A DNA stretch of 33,463 bases from Candidatus Sumerlaeota bacterium (GTDB lineage Bacteria > Sumerlaeota > Sumerlaeia > JADFCW01). Below, piece after piece: positions 8,777-18,470 of this stretch. Each line of letters starts with the position of its first letter. The stretch's first letter is position 1. A program made the translations under genes and the position numbers. The notes under the pieces were generated by a model that made no database searches, was not told where the DNA came from, and was given only the letters and a program-made list of their open reading frames with translations. The stretch spans positions 1 through 33,463 of the forward strand of contig JADFCW010000038.1 of assembly GCA_017161705.1 (NCBI GenBank), written 5' to 3'.

Positions 8777-10021
8777 CTACTGCTTCGTTGGAATTTTGGC
8801 CTCGAACAACTCGCGCAAACTGTATTCGGTGTAAGGCAGCTCGCTGGCCGGTGTGGTACCGACAGCATTCGAGACCCACAAGCGGTCTTTCGTTGGCGCA
8901 AACAATGCCGCGTGGATGCACGACTTCATCGCCACGGGTCGCCGCATGAGGGCCAGAGCCGCTGGGCCGTCGAATTTCCCATACCCCATAATGGTTCGCG
9001 CCGCCAGCAACTGAAACCGTTCGTCGCCCGACATCAGCACCGTGTCGAGAATACCCGTCGGCACCGGCAGGTCGGGATGCGGCTCTCCCGGCTTGAGAAC
9101 GAGAAACTTGTCGGGGCGTGTGGCCAGCCCGCGGGCGTCGGGAATCTTGGCGTCGGAAATGACATAATAGTACTCACAGGTTCGCGGCGTGTCGCGGAAG
9201 ATCGCCACACCCTCGTCGAGCGTGTCGGCTTCCTCGAGACCCTTGCGCATCAAGAAAGCCATGGGCATGCCGTCCCACAGCCCCTCGCCGCCGCCGCCCA
9301 TCTCGCCGAACGACACCTGCTTCTCGTTGGTACCGGTGACCGAGCCGATGAACCCCGTATAGCCGACATTGATAAAGGCGTGTTTGCCTTGCGGCCGCGC
9401 CACGATCAGCACCGCGTATTCGTGATAGCCGATCTCCATGGCATAGTCGAGGATGCGCCCGTGATACAGCGCTTTGTCCTTTGTGGCCCGGCCCCACAGA
9501 GCAAAACCGCTGCAATGAAACAACTCCGGGATCATATTGACTGTTGTGATTTGTTCGAGCGGGACACTCGATCCGGCTGCCAGCCCCCGCAACTCTTCGA
9601 GAATGTCGTTCGGAATATGGGGAAGGCATCGCTCATAAGCCTCGCGGATTTTCAGCAGCGCCGGTTTTTTAGGGTCCAGCAGAGCCTGCGCCGCGCCGAT
9701 CGTGTAGAGCCGCGCGACCATTTGCTGAATTTGCGGCCGCAGCAGCACACCGTGTTGATAGCCCATCTCGTAGGGCGTTCCGGCCACATGCAGCACCAGA
9801 TTGCCGGCCCGACGCTCGAGCCAGCCCTTGCCCTCGACCGCCACCAGCACCGGCTGGGTCGAATCGCTGCAGGCTGAACGAATTTCGACGGGAAGGCCGG
9901 CCTGCGGTTCGCCGCTCCATCCCGTTACGCTGACCAACCCCGTCAACGCCGCCAGAAAGACAACCACGACGTTCTGTTTTTTGCTGCCGCGCAACATCCA
10001 TCGCTTGTTATCCCTTTTCAT
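8777..10021 (-). CDS. Exported C45-family autoproteolytic acyltransferase/hydrolase
   Basis: A 414-residue protein of the acyl-coenzyme A:6-aminopenicillanic-acid acyltransferase (peptidase C45) group, an Ntn-hydrolase fold activated by self-cleavage before a Cys. Visible landmarks are GTPYEMGYQHG in the N-terminal part, the probable nucleophile Cys in HCSGFALWGRAT, then ALYHGRILDY, the usual Arg-x-x-Asp downstream of the nucleophile, and GFIGSVTGTNEKQVSFGEMG. The frame extends to an ATG at 10069, but the ATG at 10021 is preceded by a strong purine-rich site (GAGAGGAGAG) and is followed directly by a basic then hydrophobic signal peptide (VVVVFLAALTGLVSV). The natural substrate is unknown; members cleave or form amide bonds. 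It is convergent with the restriction gene. Confidence 0.85.
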   Translation of the reverse strand: MKRDNKRWMLRGSKKQNVVVVFLAALTGLVSVTGWSGEPQAGLPVEIRSACSDSTQPVLVAVEGKGWLERRAGNLVLHVAGTPYEMGYQHGVLLRPQIQQMVARLYTIGAAQALLDPKKPALLKIREAYERCLPHIPNDILEELRGLAAGSSVPLEQITTVNMIPELFHCSGFALWGRATKDKALYHGRILDYAMEIGYHEYAVLIVARPQGKHAFINVGYTGFIGSVTGTNEKQVSFGEMGGGGEGLWDGMPMAFLMRKGLEEADTLDEGVAIFRDTPRTCEYYYVISDAKIPDARGLATRPDKFLVLKPGEPHPDLPVPTGILDTVLMSGDERFQLLAARTIMGYGKFDGPAALALMRRPVAMKSCIHAALFAPTKDRLWVSNAVGTTPASELPYTEYSLRELFEAKIPTKQ

Positions 10022-10304
10022 AGCCGACTCTCCTCTCGTTCCAGGAATTGCGCCGACGGCGTGTTTCACCCGAGCCGAGTCCCTCGCTCGTTTTCTCCTA
10101 GAAAAGATCCTCTCGGCTAAACCGATGTAGAATCAATTTTCCATTTGCCAAGTCAATATGAAGTTTGTCAAACATGCAGCGGCGTGTGTAGCAGCCCAGG
10201 TACATTGCAGGCCGGGGTTTAGCAGAAAGGATGCTTTGCCTGCGGATGTCGCGTGAACAGGGCAAGAGAAAGGTTATGGTTTATAAAGGAGCAAGTCCGT
10301 CATC
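10022..10304. other. 283-base divergent intergenic region (C45 hydrolase / hybrid kinase)
   Basis: This holds the promoters of the two divergent genes. The plus-strand kinase has AAAGGAG at 10285-10291, 13 bases before its ATG, which is long spacing. I found no convincing -35/-10 pair, operator repeat or RNA structure. Confidence 0.4.
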
Positions 10305-13300
10305 ATGGATGACGCTCGAATCCTGATTGTCGAAACGCGGGGCACGGCTGGACGAGACCTGAAAAACCGCCTTTCGGCTCTTGGCTATCAGGTCCTGCCT
10401 GCGGTCGCTTCGACCAGCCAGGCGCTCAAGAAGGTCGAATCGCTCCGGCCTGACGTTGTTCTGATCAGCCTTGCTTTGAAAGGCGCGCCCAGCCCCGTCG
10501 AGACAGGCCGCCAAATCCGCCAACGGTTCAACATCCCCGTCATCTATCTCGCTGCTCGCGCCGCAGGCAAGCTGCCGCATGTTCCCGACAAAGCCGACTC
10601 GTTCGAGGTAATCGGCAACCCGCCCGACGAAGGCGAACTGAAAGCCGCCCTTGCCATGGCCTTTCAGAAACGCGAAATGGAAGCGCAGCTGGAGCAAAGC
10701 GAACTGCGCTACCGCAGCATCTTTGAAAACCATTCGGTCGTCATGCTGCTGATAGACCCGCAGACCGCGGCGATTGTGGATGCCAACCCGGCCGCCTGCG
10801 CTTTCTATGGCTACGATCATGCACAGATCACCCGCATGAAAATCACCGACATCAACACACTCGCCAGCGACCGGGTTTTTGCCGAAATGCAACGCGCCCG
10901 ATCCCGCCAGTGCGGTTTTTTTCAGTTCCGGCACCGCCTGGCCAGCGGCGAAATCCGGGAAGTCGAGGTTCATTCCAATCCCATCCCTGTCGGCGGGCGA
11001 ACTTTGCTGTTTTCTATCATCCACGACGTAACAGACCGCCGCCGGATCGAGCAGGAACGCGAAACGCTGGCGCGCCTGTCTCTTCGTCTGGCGGAAGCAT
11101 CTACGCCGCAAGGCGTTGCGACCGTTGTGCGCGAAGAAAGCCGGCAGATTTTCGGGTGGGACGCCTGCTATCTGGCTTTCCGGCGCGCCGACGAAAAAGT
11201 CTTTCACACCGCCATTTTTGTGGACACCTTGAATGGAGAACAAAAGGAATTCCGCATCCAGGACTGGCCGGAATCCGCCATTAGCGCGCCGGCCCGTCCT
11301 GTCCTCGAAGGCCGGCCTGTCCTCATCAACCGTCAATCGGGGAAAACCGACCCGCCTTTGAGTCCCTTTGGCTTTACGGAACGCCGCTCGGCCAGTCTGC
11401 TGTTTGCACCCATCCGCAGCGGCCCCAACGTTATCGGCATCCTCTCCGTTCAGTCTTATACCCCAAATCGCTACAATGCCGGCGATCTCGACCGGCTTCA
11501 GCACCTGGCCGACGCTGTGGCGCCCGCCCTCGAACGAGTGAACACCGAAGAAAAGTTCCAGGAGACCGTCAACCTTTGTCAGGCCATGATCCAGGCATCC
11601 CCGCTGCCGATTATCCGGCTCGATCCGAACGGTGTGGTGCAAGTGTGGAATCCGGCGGCCGAGCGCACGTTCGGGTGGACGGCCGAAGAGGTTCTTGGAC
11701 GTCCGCTCCCGATTGTCCCCGCTGGAAAATGGGCGGAGGTCGAGGCATTTATCGAGGCCACCCGCCGAGGCGAACCTGTCCGCGCCGCCGAGATCCGCCT
11801 CACCCGCAAGGGCGGTTCGGAAGTGGACCTCATTCTCCGCACCGCCGCCTTGTGCGATGCTCATGGCAACTTTGTGGGATCCATGAGCATCCTTGAAGAT
11901 ATTACTGAGCGCAGGCAGATCGAAAAGGAAATCCGCGAAAGCCACGCGCAATTTCAGGAACTCTTTGACGATGCGCCCATCGGGTATCACGAGCTCGATG
12001 CCGAGGGGCGCATTGTCCGGATCAACCGCACGGAGTTGGACATGCTCGGCTATACCGCCGACGAGGTACTGGGCCGTCCCATCTGGGATTTTGTTGTCGA
12101 GTCCGAGGTGTCGCATCAGGCCTTCCGAAACAAGATCGCGGGAATTATGCCGCCCGGCCAGGGATTCGAACGTACGTTCCGCCGCAAAGACGGCTCGTTT
12201 TTCCCCGTGCTGGTCAGCGAAAAACTGCTTCGCGACTCCCGCGGGCGCATTGCGGGGCTCCGCGTGACCAACCTCGACATTACGGATCGCAAACGGGCCG
12301 AGGATGCGTTGCGCGATGCCCTATTGCGCTTCGAGTGGGTGATCGAGAGAACACCGCTTGTGGCCATCCAGGGCTTTGACCGCGACGGCGTCATCCAGCA
12401 TTGGAACTCCGCTTCCGAGTCTCTCTACGGCTACTCGCGGGCAGAGGCAATCGGCAAGCGGATTCAGGACCTCGTTCTTCCGCCCGATGCTGTAAACGAG
12501 TTTGAAACCGAATTGGCCGACCTTTGGGCCGGCGGCCGCCGTCAACCGCCCCAGGAGTGGCGTGTCCGCAATCGCCACGGGCAAGAAAAATGGGTTTTCT
12601 CCACGATGTTCCCGGTCTATGAAGGCGGGCGCGTGGTGGAGGCCTTTTGCATGGATGTGGACGTGACCGAACGGCGGAAGGCAGAAGCGGCGCTGCGTTA
12701 CCGGCTGGAGTTCGAGCGGATCGTCGGCGCGATCTCCGCCGATTTTGTCCAGCGCAATCTTGACAATCTCGACGACGGAATTTTGCAAGCCCTTCGAACC
12801 ATCGGCGAATTTGCCGGTGCGGACCGAAGCTATTTGTTCCTACGGAACGAGGACGGCAAGACAATCTCCAACACGCATGAGTGGTGCGCCCCGGGCATCG
12901 CGCCCCAAATCCATCGGCTCCAGAACATTCCGCTGGACTCGCTTCCGTATTTCCGGGATCAAATCCTGCGGGATCAAGTCTTTCTGGTTCCGCGAGTGGC
13001 CGATTTGCCTCCCGAAGCGGCTGCGGAAAAACGCGAATTCGAACTGGAAGAGATCCGCTCCCTTGTTTGTTTGCCTCTATTTCTCCAGGATCGGCCCTAC
13101 GGCTTCCTAGGTCTGGACGCCGTGCGCGCTGAAAGAACCTGGAGCAACGATACACTGGCCCTGCTCAAAATGGCCGGCGAGGTTTTTGTCAACGTGCTGG
13201 AACGAAAACGCGCGGAAACAGGTGCGCGCCACAGCCGCATGGTCGCCGAGGCTGTTGCCGAAGCCTCGCTGCGATATCTGGAAACCAACTCGGTCCGCAC

Positions 13301-14936
13301 CATGGCCCAGGTCATGGTCGAGCGCGCCACGGAAATCACCGGCGCTCAGGCCGGCGTCGTGATTACCCTCGATCCCGACGATCACCCGCGCATCATCGCC
13401 GTCTCCAGCAAGACGTGGGATTTGATGAAAGGCAAAGTGTATGATGCCGCCCGCCGCGAAATCGAAGAAAAAGGCGAATATCGCCTGCCCCTCGGAAACA
13501 GTCTGGTCTCTGCTCCGCTCATCCGCGGCGTCAGCATCCTCACCAATGACCCACAGAAGCATCCGTTATGGGCCGGCGCCATGCCCGATTGGCATCCTCC
13601 GGTGGAGTCGTTCTTGGCGGCGCCGATGAAAATCGGCTCTAACGTCCTCGGCATGATTGCTTTGGCCAATCGCCCCGGCGGATTCTCCGAGGTTGAACTC
13701 CGCCTCCTCGAGACCTTTGCCAACACCGCCGCCCTTGCCATGCGCATGGCCCGCAGCGAAGAAGAACGCAGAACGGCCGAAGAACAACTTCGGCATGCCA
13801 TGAAGATGGAAGCCATCGGACGCCTCGCCGGCGGGATCGCTCATGACTTCAATAATCTCCTCACTGCCATCATCGGCTATGCCGACATGGGCATCAACTC
13901 GGTTCATCCCGCCGAGCGCGTCCGCCGCTACTTTGAGGAAGTACTCCAGGCGGCTACTCGTGCCGCCGATCTGACTCACCAACTCCTGGCCTTCTCCCGC
14001 CGGCAACCGCTCGAACCCCGCGTGGTCAACCTGAACGACATCCTCTTGGACATGGGCAGCATGTTGCGCCGCCTGATCGGCGAAGATATCCACCTGGCGA
14101 TTCATCCCGCTTCCGATCTTGGCGCCGTTCGAGTGGACCCGATCCAACTCGAAGAAGTCATCATCAATCTCGCTGTCAATGCACGCGATGCTATGCCCAA
14201 TGGAGGGAAATTGACTCTCGAAACCGCCAATGTGGTTCTCGACGAAAACTACGTGGGCACCCACCATGTTGTCGTTCCCGGCGAGTACGTGCTTCTGGCC
14301 ATCAGCGACACCGGGATCGGGATGACCGACGACGTGAAAGCTCATTTATTCGAGCCATTCTTTACGACCAAGCCGTTGGGCAAAGGCACGGGCCTGGGTC
14401 TGGCTACCACCTATGGTTTTGTGAAACAAAGCGGCGGGTATATTTGGGCCTATAGCGAGCCGGGCCAGGGCACCACATTCCGCATCTACCTGCCGCGTGT
14501 CTATGAAACTCCAACCGCGCTTCCCCAGCGCGATGAAAGCGGCTATCTGCCGCGCGGCAACGAAACGATTCTCCTCGTGGAAGACGAAGAGTCCGTCCGC
14601 ACTCTCGCTGCGCATATCCTTCACGACCTTGGCTATTCCGTGTTCGAGGCGTCCAATGGCGAGGAAGCGATTCAGATTGCCCGGGAACTCGGCTCCCAGC
14701 CCATTCATTTGCTTCTGACCGATGTGGTCATGCCCCAGCGGGGCGGCAAGTCCCTCGCCCAGCACTTGCGAGCCGGCAACCCGCTGTTGAAAGTGCTGTT
14801 CATGTCCGGTTACTCCGAAGAAGGCGTCGTGGGTTTGGGCGCCACGGAACCCGGCACCGCATTCCTGCAAAAGCCTTTTACGCCGGGTGCTCTGGCGCGA
14901 AAGGTCCGCGAACTCCTCGACGCTCCTTTCGTGTAA
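10305..14936 (+). CDS. Hybrid sensor histidine kinase/response regulator with pseudo-receiver, 4 PAS and 3 GAF domains
   Basis: A 1543-residue, apparently soluble, signalling protein. Domains in order: a receiver-like domain (about 1-120), PAS (about 135-250), GAF (about 255-410), three PAS domains (about 420-540, 545-670, 675-795), two GAF-like domains (about 800-970 and 985-1150), HisKA with the phospho-accepting His at H1180 in GGIAHDFNNLL, HATPase with the N-box NLAVNARDAM and G-boxes (DTGIGM, GKGTGLGL), and a C-terminal receiver with DE pair (LLVEDEE), D1473 in LLTDVVMP and a KP pair. The first receiver lacks the usual acidic pair (LIVETRG) and has Ser where the phospho-Asp should be (VVLISLAL). 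No transmembrane segment is visible, so it probably senses cytoplasmic cues through PAS/GAF ligands. No dedicated output gene is adjacent. Confidence 0.93.
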   Translation: MDDARILIVETRGTAGRDLKNRLSALGYQVLPAVASTSQALKKVESLRPDVVLISLALKGAPSPVETGRQIRQRFNIPVIYLAARAAGKLPHVPDKADSFEVIGNPPDEGELKAALAMAFQKREMEAQLEQSELRYRSIFENHSVVMLLIDPQTAAIVDANPAACAFYGYDHAQITRMKITDINTLASDRVFAEMQRARSRQCGFFQFRHRLASGEIREVEVHSNPIPVGGRTLLFSIIHDVTDRRRIEQERETLARLSLRLAEASTPQGVATVVREESRQIFGWDACYLAFRRADEKVFHTAIFVDTLNGEQKEFRIQDWPESAISAPARPVLEGRPVLINRQSGKTDPPLSPFGFTERRSASLLFAPIRSGPNVIGILSVQSYTPNRYNAGDLDRLQHLADAVAPALERVNTEEKFQETVNLCQAMIQASPLPIIRLDPNGVVQVWNPAAERTFGWTAEEVLGRPLPIVPAGKWAEVEAFIEATRRGEPVRAAEIRLTRKGGSEVDLILRTAALCDAHGNFVGSMSILEDITERRQIEKEIRESHAQFQELFDDAPIGYHELDAEGRIVRINRTELDMLGYTADEVLGRPIWDFVVESEVSHQAFRNKIAGIMPPGQGFERTFRRKDGSFFPVLVSEKLLRDSRGRIAGLRVTNLDITDRKRAEDALRDALLRFEWVIERTPLVAIQGFDRDGVIQHWNSASESLYGYSRAEAIGKRIQDLVLPPDAVNEFETELADLWAGGRRQPPQEWRVRNRHGQEKWVFSTMFPVYEGGRVVEAFCMDVDVTERRKAEAALRYRLEFERIVGAISADFVQRNLDNLDDGILQALRTIGEFAGADRSYLFLRNEDGKTISNTHEWCAPGIAPQIHRLQNIPLDSLPYFRDQILRDQVFLVPRVADLPPEAAAEKREFELEEIRSLVCLPLFLQDRPYGFLGLDAVRAERTWSNDTLALLKMAGEVFVNVLERKRAETGARHSRMVAEAVAEASLRYLETNSVRTMAQVMVERATEITGAQAGVVITLDPDDHPRIIAVSSKTWDLMKGKVYDAARREIEEKGEYRLPLGNSLVSAPLIRGVSILTNDPQKHPLWAGAMPDWHPPVESFLAAPMKIGSNVLGMIALANRPGGFSEVELRLLETFANTAALAMRMARSEEERRTAEEQLRHAMKMEAIGRLAGGIAHDFNNLLTAIIGYADMGINSVHPAERVRRYFEEVLQAATRAADLTHQLLAFSRRQPLEPRVVNLNDILLDMGSMLRRLIGEDIHLAIHPASDLGAVRVDPIQLEEVIINLAVNARDAMPNGGKLTLETANVVLDENYVGTHHVVVPGEYVLLAISDTGIGMTDDVKAHLFEPFFTTKPLGKGTGLGLATTYGFVKQSGGYIWAYSEPGQGTTFRIYLPRVYETPTALPQRDESGYLPRGNETILLVEDEESVRTLAAHILHDLGYSVFEASNGEEAIQIARELGSQPIHLLLTDVVMPQRGGKSLAQHLRAGNPLLKVLFMSGYSEEGVVGLGATEPGTAFLQKPFTPGALARKVRELLDAPFV

Positions 14937-14985
14937 CCCCTCAACCAACAAAAGACCACATGTCTCCGCAGCCGACGGAAGGCAG

Positions 14986-16131
14986 CTACCGGGGGGAGAT
15001 CGGAAGCCCCTGGGAGAAGATATGGCGGGGACGGGCAAAGTTGCGATCGAACACCACAACGTCGGCGTCTTTGCCCGCCTCGAGGCTCCCTTTGCGCCGC
15101 GAAAGACCCAGTAGCCGCGCCGGGTTCAGCGAGGCCATGGCCACCGCCTCGTGCACCGCCACACCGGTGTACCGGATGAAACGGGCAAGCCCTTGATTGA
15201 GAAGAATACGCGAACCGATGAGCGTTCGATCGTCCTGATAAAACACCCCGACACGGTCAGCGATCACCGCGCGGCCCATGTACGAATATTCGCCCGGGCG
15301 GTCGCCGGCGGAAACGACGGCATCGGTCATGAGGATGATGCGGTCGCGACGTTTGGCGCGGGCGACAAGCCGCAACAATTCGGGATGGACGTGCGCCCCG
15401 TCGGGATTGAGTTCGACCCAGACGTTGTCAGCATTCAGAGCAAAGGCGGCCAATCCGGGCGCGTGGTGGTCCAGACCCGACATCGCGTTGAACAAATGCG
15501 TGCAGCCGACTGCGACGCGGCCGATCGCCTTGCGTGCCTGTTCGGCGGTGGCCAGAGAATGGCCGACGCACGGCATGATGCCTAATCGGCGCATGGCGGA
15601 CAGCAGGCGGTCGGCGCGGTCGAGTTCGGGGGCGAACGTCATTAGGCGGATCTTGCCGCGCGCCATCGTTTGCAGGCGGGAAAGATAGCGCAAATCCACA
15701 GGCCGGACATAGGACGGCTGGATGCCGCCGCGCTTTTCCGGATTGACAAACGGCCCCTCGACATAGATGCCCGGAATATGGCGCGACATTTCGGACCTTT
15801 CGATCAGGCGGGGCAGACCGGCGATCATTTCCTCGGAAGCCATCATTGTGGGAAGAAAGGTCAGCACGCCGTTGGCAACAAGGCGGCGCGCAACGGCGTC
15901 GAGGCTGGCGGGGTCGGGTGGGTCGAGGCTGAACCGGCCGGCCCCGTGGCAATGAATGTCAATCAGGCCGGGCGCCACATAACAGCCGGCAGCATTGATC
16001 TCCTGGAATCCGCGCGGGGTTCGGCGCCGCGGGCCGGCGTAGAGGATTTTTCCCCCCCGAAAGAGAACCGTGCCCTCCGGCACAGTTTTAGTGGTCAGGA
16101 TGACGTCGCCGAATTGAATGCTATAGGACAT
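14986..16131 (-). CDS. nagA: N-acetylglucosamine-6-phosphate deacetylase
   Basis: A 381-residue amidohydrolase that removes acetate from GlcNAc-6-phosphate, feeding amino-sugar catabolism and cell-wall recycling in the cytoplasm. Motifs in order: PGLIDIHCHG, the metal-binding Glu in YVEGPFVNPEKRGG, VGHS, THLFNAMSGLDHHAPG, NPDGAHVHPELL, and the catalytic Asp in LMTDAVVSAGD. An upstream TTG at 16173 keeps the frame open, but the ATG at 16131 gives the family's usual N-terminus and length. No clear Shine-Dalgarno is visible at either. Neither nagB nor nagE is nearby; the gene is convergent with the hybrid kinase (49-base gap) and lies 113 bases downstream of the CARDB gene on the same strand. 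Confidence 0.93.
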   Translation of the reverse strand: MSYSIQFGDVILTTKTVPEGTVLFRGGKILYAGPRRRTPRGFQEINAAGCYVAPGLIDIHCHGAGRFSLDPPDPASLDAVARRLVANGVLTFLPTMMASEEMIAGLPRLIERSEMSRHIPGIYVEGPFVNPEKRGGIQPSYVRPVDLRYLSRLQTMARGKIRLMTFAPELDRADRLLSAMRRLGIMPCVGHSLATAEQARKAIGRVAVGCTHLFNAMSGLDHHAPGLAAFALNADNVWVELNPDGAHVHPELLRLVARAKRRDRIILMTDAVVSAGDRPGEYSYMGRAVIADRVGVFYQDDRTLIGSRILLNQGLARFIRYTGVAVHEAVAMASLNPARLLGLSRRKGSLEAGKDADVVVFDRNFARPRHIFSQGLPISPR

Positions 16132-16244
16132 GAGAGATGATGGGAGAAGAGCAATGCCCAGACCTGGGCGCAAGGGACGCCCTTCGATTGGCGTGGACGG
16201 CCGACCTAACCCCGATGGTTCTCCCCGTCCGGCGTGTCGTCATT

Positions 16245-18470
16245 TCAATAGACCTGATAGCCGCCGATGAATGAATAGTTGTCCGTTTCGTCCGTTTCGT
16301 TGATCATATCCTCGCGGTCCACAAAGCAGCCGATGGCCCATGCGCCCGGCGGCAGCGTATTGTAAATCAGGCGCGGGTAATCCTGCAAGCCGATGTATTG
16401 GCCCGGCGCGAGGCTGCTCACAGGAATAGAGTCGCAAACAAAGCGTTCGAGCGTCGGATACTGCTGGTCGCGGCTGGCCCAGAACTCGATCCAGAACGGC
16501 CCCGTAGGCTGACTGCCCGCGTTCATGACGACACCGGCCAGAGGAACGGTCTGGCCGCGCGCAATCACCTTGGTGGCGGCAAAAGCAAAGCCGAGCACCT
16601 GCACGTTGGCCAGGGATTGGGGACGAATCATCAAAAGGCGTTTGCCGGTAACCGCACGCCGGCCATATAGTCCTCCCGCGGGACGATTGGCCGTAACCAC
16701 GACGGTGTAAGGGCCGTCGGAGATGGCATACAGCGAGCGGTCGAGATCGAGATGGAACGAAGCGCCTGCGGCCAGCGGGCCGATTTGAATGGAGTCGCAC
16801 AGGAAGGTGTCGAGCGTGATGCCGCCGGTGCGCGAGCCCCAGAACTCGACCCAGAAAAGATCGGTCGCGGTCGCGCTGCGGTTGATAAAATCCACGTCAA
16901 AGGAAAGCAGATTGCCTGGCTGAAGTTCTGTCGGAGCGGCAGGAGAAAAATCGGCCAGTGTGATGTCAATGTCGGGCATTGCCGCGATTTCGAACGAGGG
17001 GAACTGATAGTTGTTGGTTTCATCGGTTTCATTGACCGTATCCAGACGGTCCACAAAAATACCTGTCGGGGCAGTAGTCGAAATGTTGGGATAGATGGCG
17101 CGGGGATAGGCGCCGAGATTGATTTGCCCGCCGGGGGCAAGGTTGGCGATGTAGATGGAATCGCAGATCATCCGCCGCAGGTCGGGATAAGGAAGCCCGG
17201 CGCCCGACGTCTGCCAGAACTCGATCCAGAAGGGGCCGCTGTTCTGCGTGCCGAGGTTGCGCACATAGCCGGAAAAGGTTGCCACCGAGCCGGAAAGCGG
17301 CGGGTTGGGCTGCACGCAGAAGTTGTCCACGGCCAAATCCACCTGCGTTTGCGGACGCAGGGTCAGAATGCGTTTTCCGGCGATGACGCGGCGGTTGTTC
17401 CCCTCGTCGTATTCGCCCACCTGGTTGGGACGGTCGGCCACCATGACAACAGTATAAGGCCCGTCGGGAACTGCATAAAGAGTGCGGGGGTTGTTGAATG
17501 TATATGTGCCCCAGACATCCAGCCCGGCAACAGCCTGCGAGTCGGCGATAAAGGCATCGAGCGTCAGGCCGCCCGTGCGCGAACCCCAGAACTCCAGCCA
17601 GAACGGATTGGCGGGTTGCCCCGGGTTTTCGATCGTACAGCTGAAGGTAATCGGATTGCCCGGCTGGAGGCGCGTCGGTGCAACCGGAGCGACATCGGCT
17701 TGCGAGACGCGCAAATCGGGCAAAGGCAGAGGCGTGGGTGTCGGCTGCGGCGGCGGCGTGGGTGTTGGAGTTGGCACCCCGGGGCCGGTCAGCGAGAGCG
17801 TGTAGGTTCCGCCATCGCCATCCTTGCCCCAGATAACGATGGTATAATTGCCGGATTCGGAAAGCGTTCGCGCGATGACGGCATTGGTGCCCGACGCATT
17901 GGCCACCAAACCATTCGGGCCGACAAGGTCCACACGAGAGTTGAGGCTGCCGGCAACCTGAATGGTAACCGGGTCGCCGGAGCGGCCGTAGAAGCGGTAG
18001 CCGTCCATATCGCCGTCGGGATTGATGTCAGCGGCGATGGTTTGGCCATAGACAATATCGCCGCCGTCGTTGGGATGGTCGGTCAAGATCAGAGAAAGGA
18101 CAAACTTGGCCTGGCAGGCGCGGCAGAGAATTCCGCCGATGTAAAGTTTGTATTTGCCCGTGCTGGGCAGACGAACACAACGGAGAAACGCCATTTCTTT
18201 GTCCCTGTCCGAAACCGAGGAATCGTCGGGAGCGACCACCTCGACCGCGGGCTCGAACAAGTCCTCGTCGCTTTTTTCGAGGAAGAGAACATACATGTAT
18301 TGGCCGGCGGTGCCGTCAAAATCATACCGCCGAACCGATTCGCCCAAGTCCCAGTTATCCTTGATGGTCTGGCCGGGCGAGATGGATTTGGCGTCAACCC
18401 GCATGGCCGGCGCCCCGAAAACCAACGACAAGGAAATAAACTTCCAGATCCCATGGCGACTGAGCAACAT
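16245..18470 (-). CDS. Secreted protein with two pre-peptidase-like domains and four CARDB-type repeats
   Basis: A 741-residue predicted surface or secreted protein. Start ATG 18470 is fixed by GGAGGTG seven bases upstream and by the signal peptide that begins there (cleavage near residue 27); the frame is open further upstream but is basic and unlikely coding. Residues 30-130 and 138-230 resemble beta-sandwich pre-peptidase C-terminal domains (GESVRRYDFDGTAGQY; DMDGYRFYGRSGD; SGNYTIVIWG). A Pro/Thr linker spans 232-250. Then come four units of about 120 residues (252-373, 377-497, 498-617, 620-741), each with an FW-hydrophobic-EFW signature at 290, 414, 539 and 659. Units 1 and 3 are alike, as are 2 and 4. 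The CARDB family is linked to cell adhesion. No C-terminal sorting signal is seen. It is divergent from truB. Confidence 0.8.
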   Translation of the reverse strand: MLLSRHGIWKFISLSLVFGAPAMRVDAKSISPGQTIKDNWDLGESVRRYDFDGTAGQYMYVLFLEKSDEDLFEPAVEVVAPDDSSVSDRDKEMAFLRCVRLPSTGKYKLYIGGILCRACQAKFVLSLILTDHPNDGGDIVYGQTIAADINPDGDMDGYRFYGRSGDPVTIQVAGSLNSRVDLVGPNGLVANASGTNAVIARTLSESGNYTIVIWGKDGDGGTYTLSLTGPGVPTPTPTPPPQPTPTPLPLPDLRVSQADVAPVAPTRLQPGNPITFSCTIENPGQPANPFWLEFWGSRTGGLTLDAFIADSQAVAGLDVWGTYTFNNPRTLYAVPDGPYTVVMVADRPNQVGEYDEGNNRRVIAGKRILTLRPQTQVDLAVDNFCVQPNPPLSGSVATFSGYVRNLGTQNSGPFWIEFWQTSGAGLPYPDLRRMICDSIYIANLAPGGQINLGAYPRAIYPNISTTAPTGIFVDRLDTVNETDETNNYQFPSFEIAAMPDIDITLADFSPAAPTELQPGNLLSFDVDFINRSATATDLFWVEFWGSRTGGITLDTFLCDSIQIGPLAAGASFHLDLDRSLYAISDGPYTVVVTANRPAGGLYGRRAVTGKRLLMIRPQSLANVQVLGFAFAATKVIARGQTVPLAGVVMNAGSQPTGPFWIEFWASRDQQYPTLERFVCDSIPVSSLAPGQYIGLQDYPRLIYNTLPPGAWAIGCFVDREDMINETDETDNYSFIGGYQVY

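Noticed and set aside
10281-12116. A 611-codon minus-strand frame opposite the hybrid kinase
   Set aside because: It mirrors GC-rich codons of the kinase, has no ribosome site or recognisable motif.
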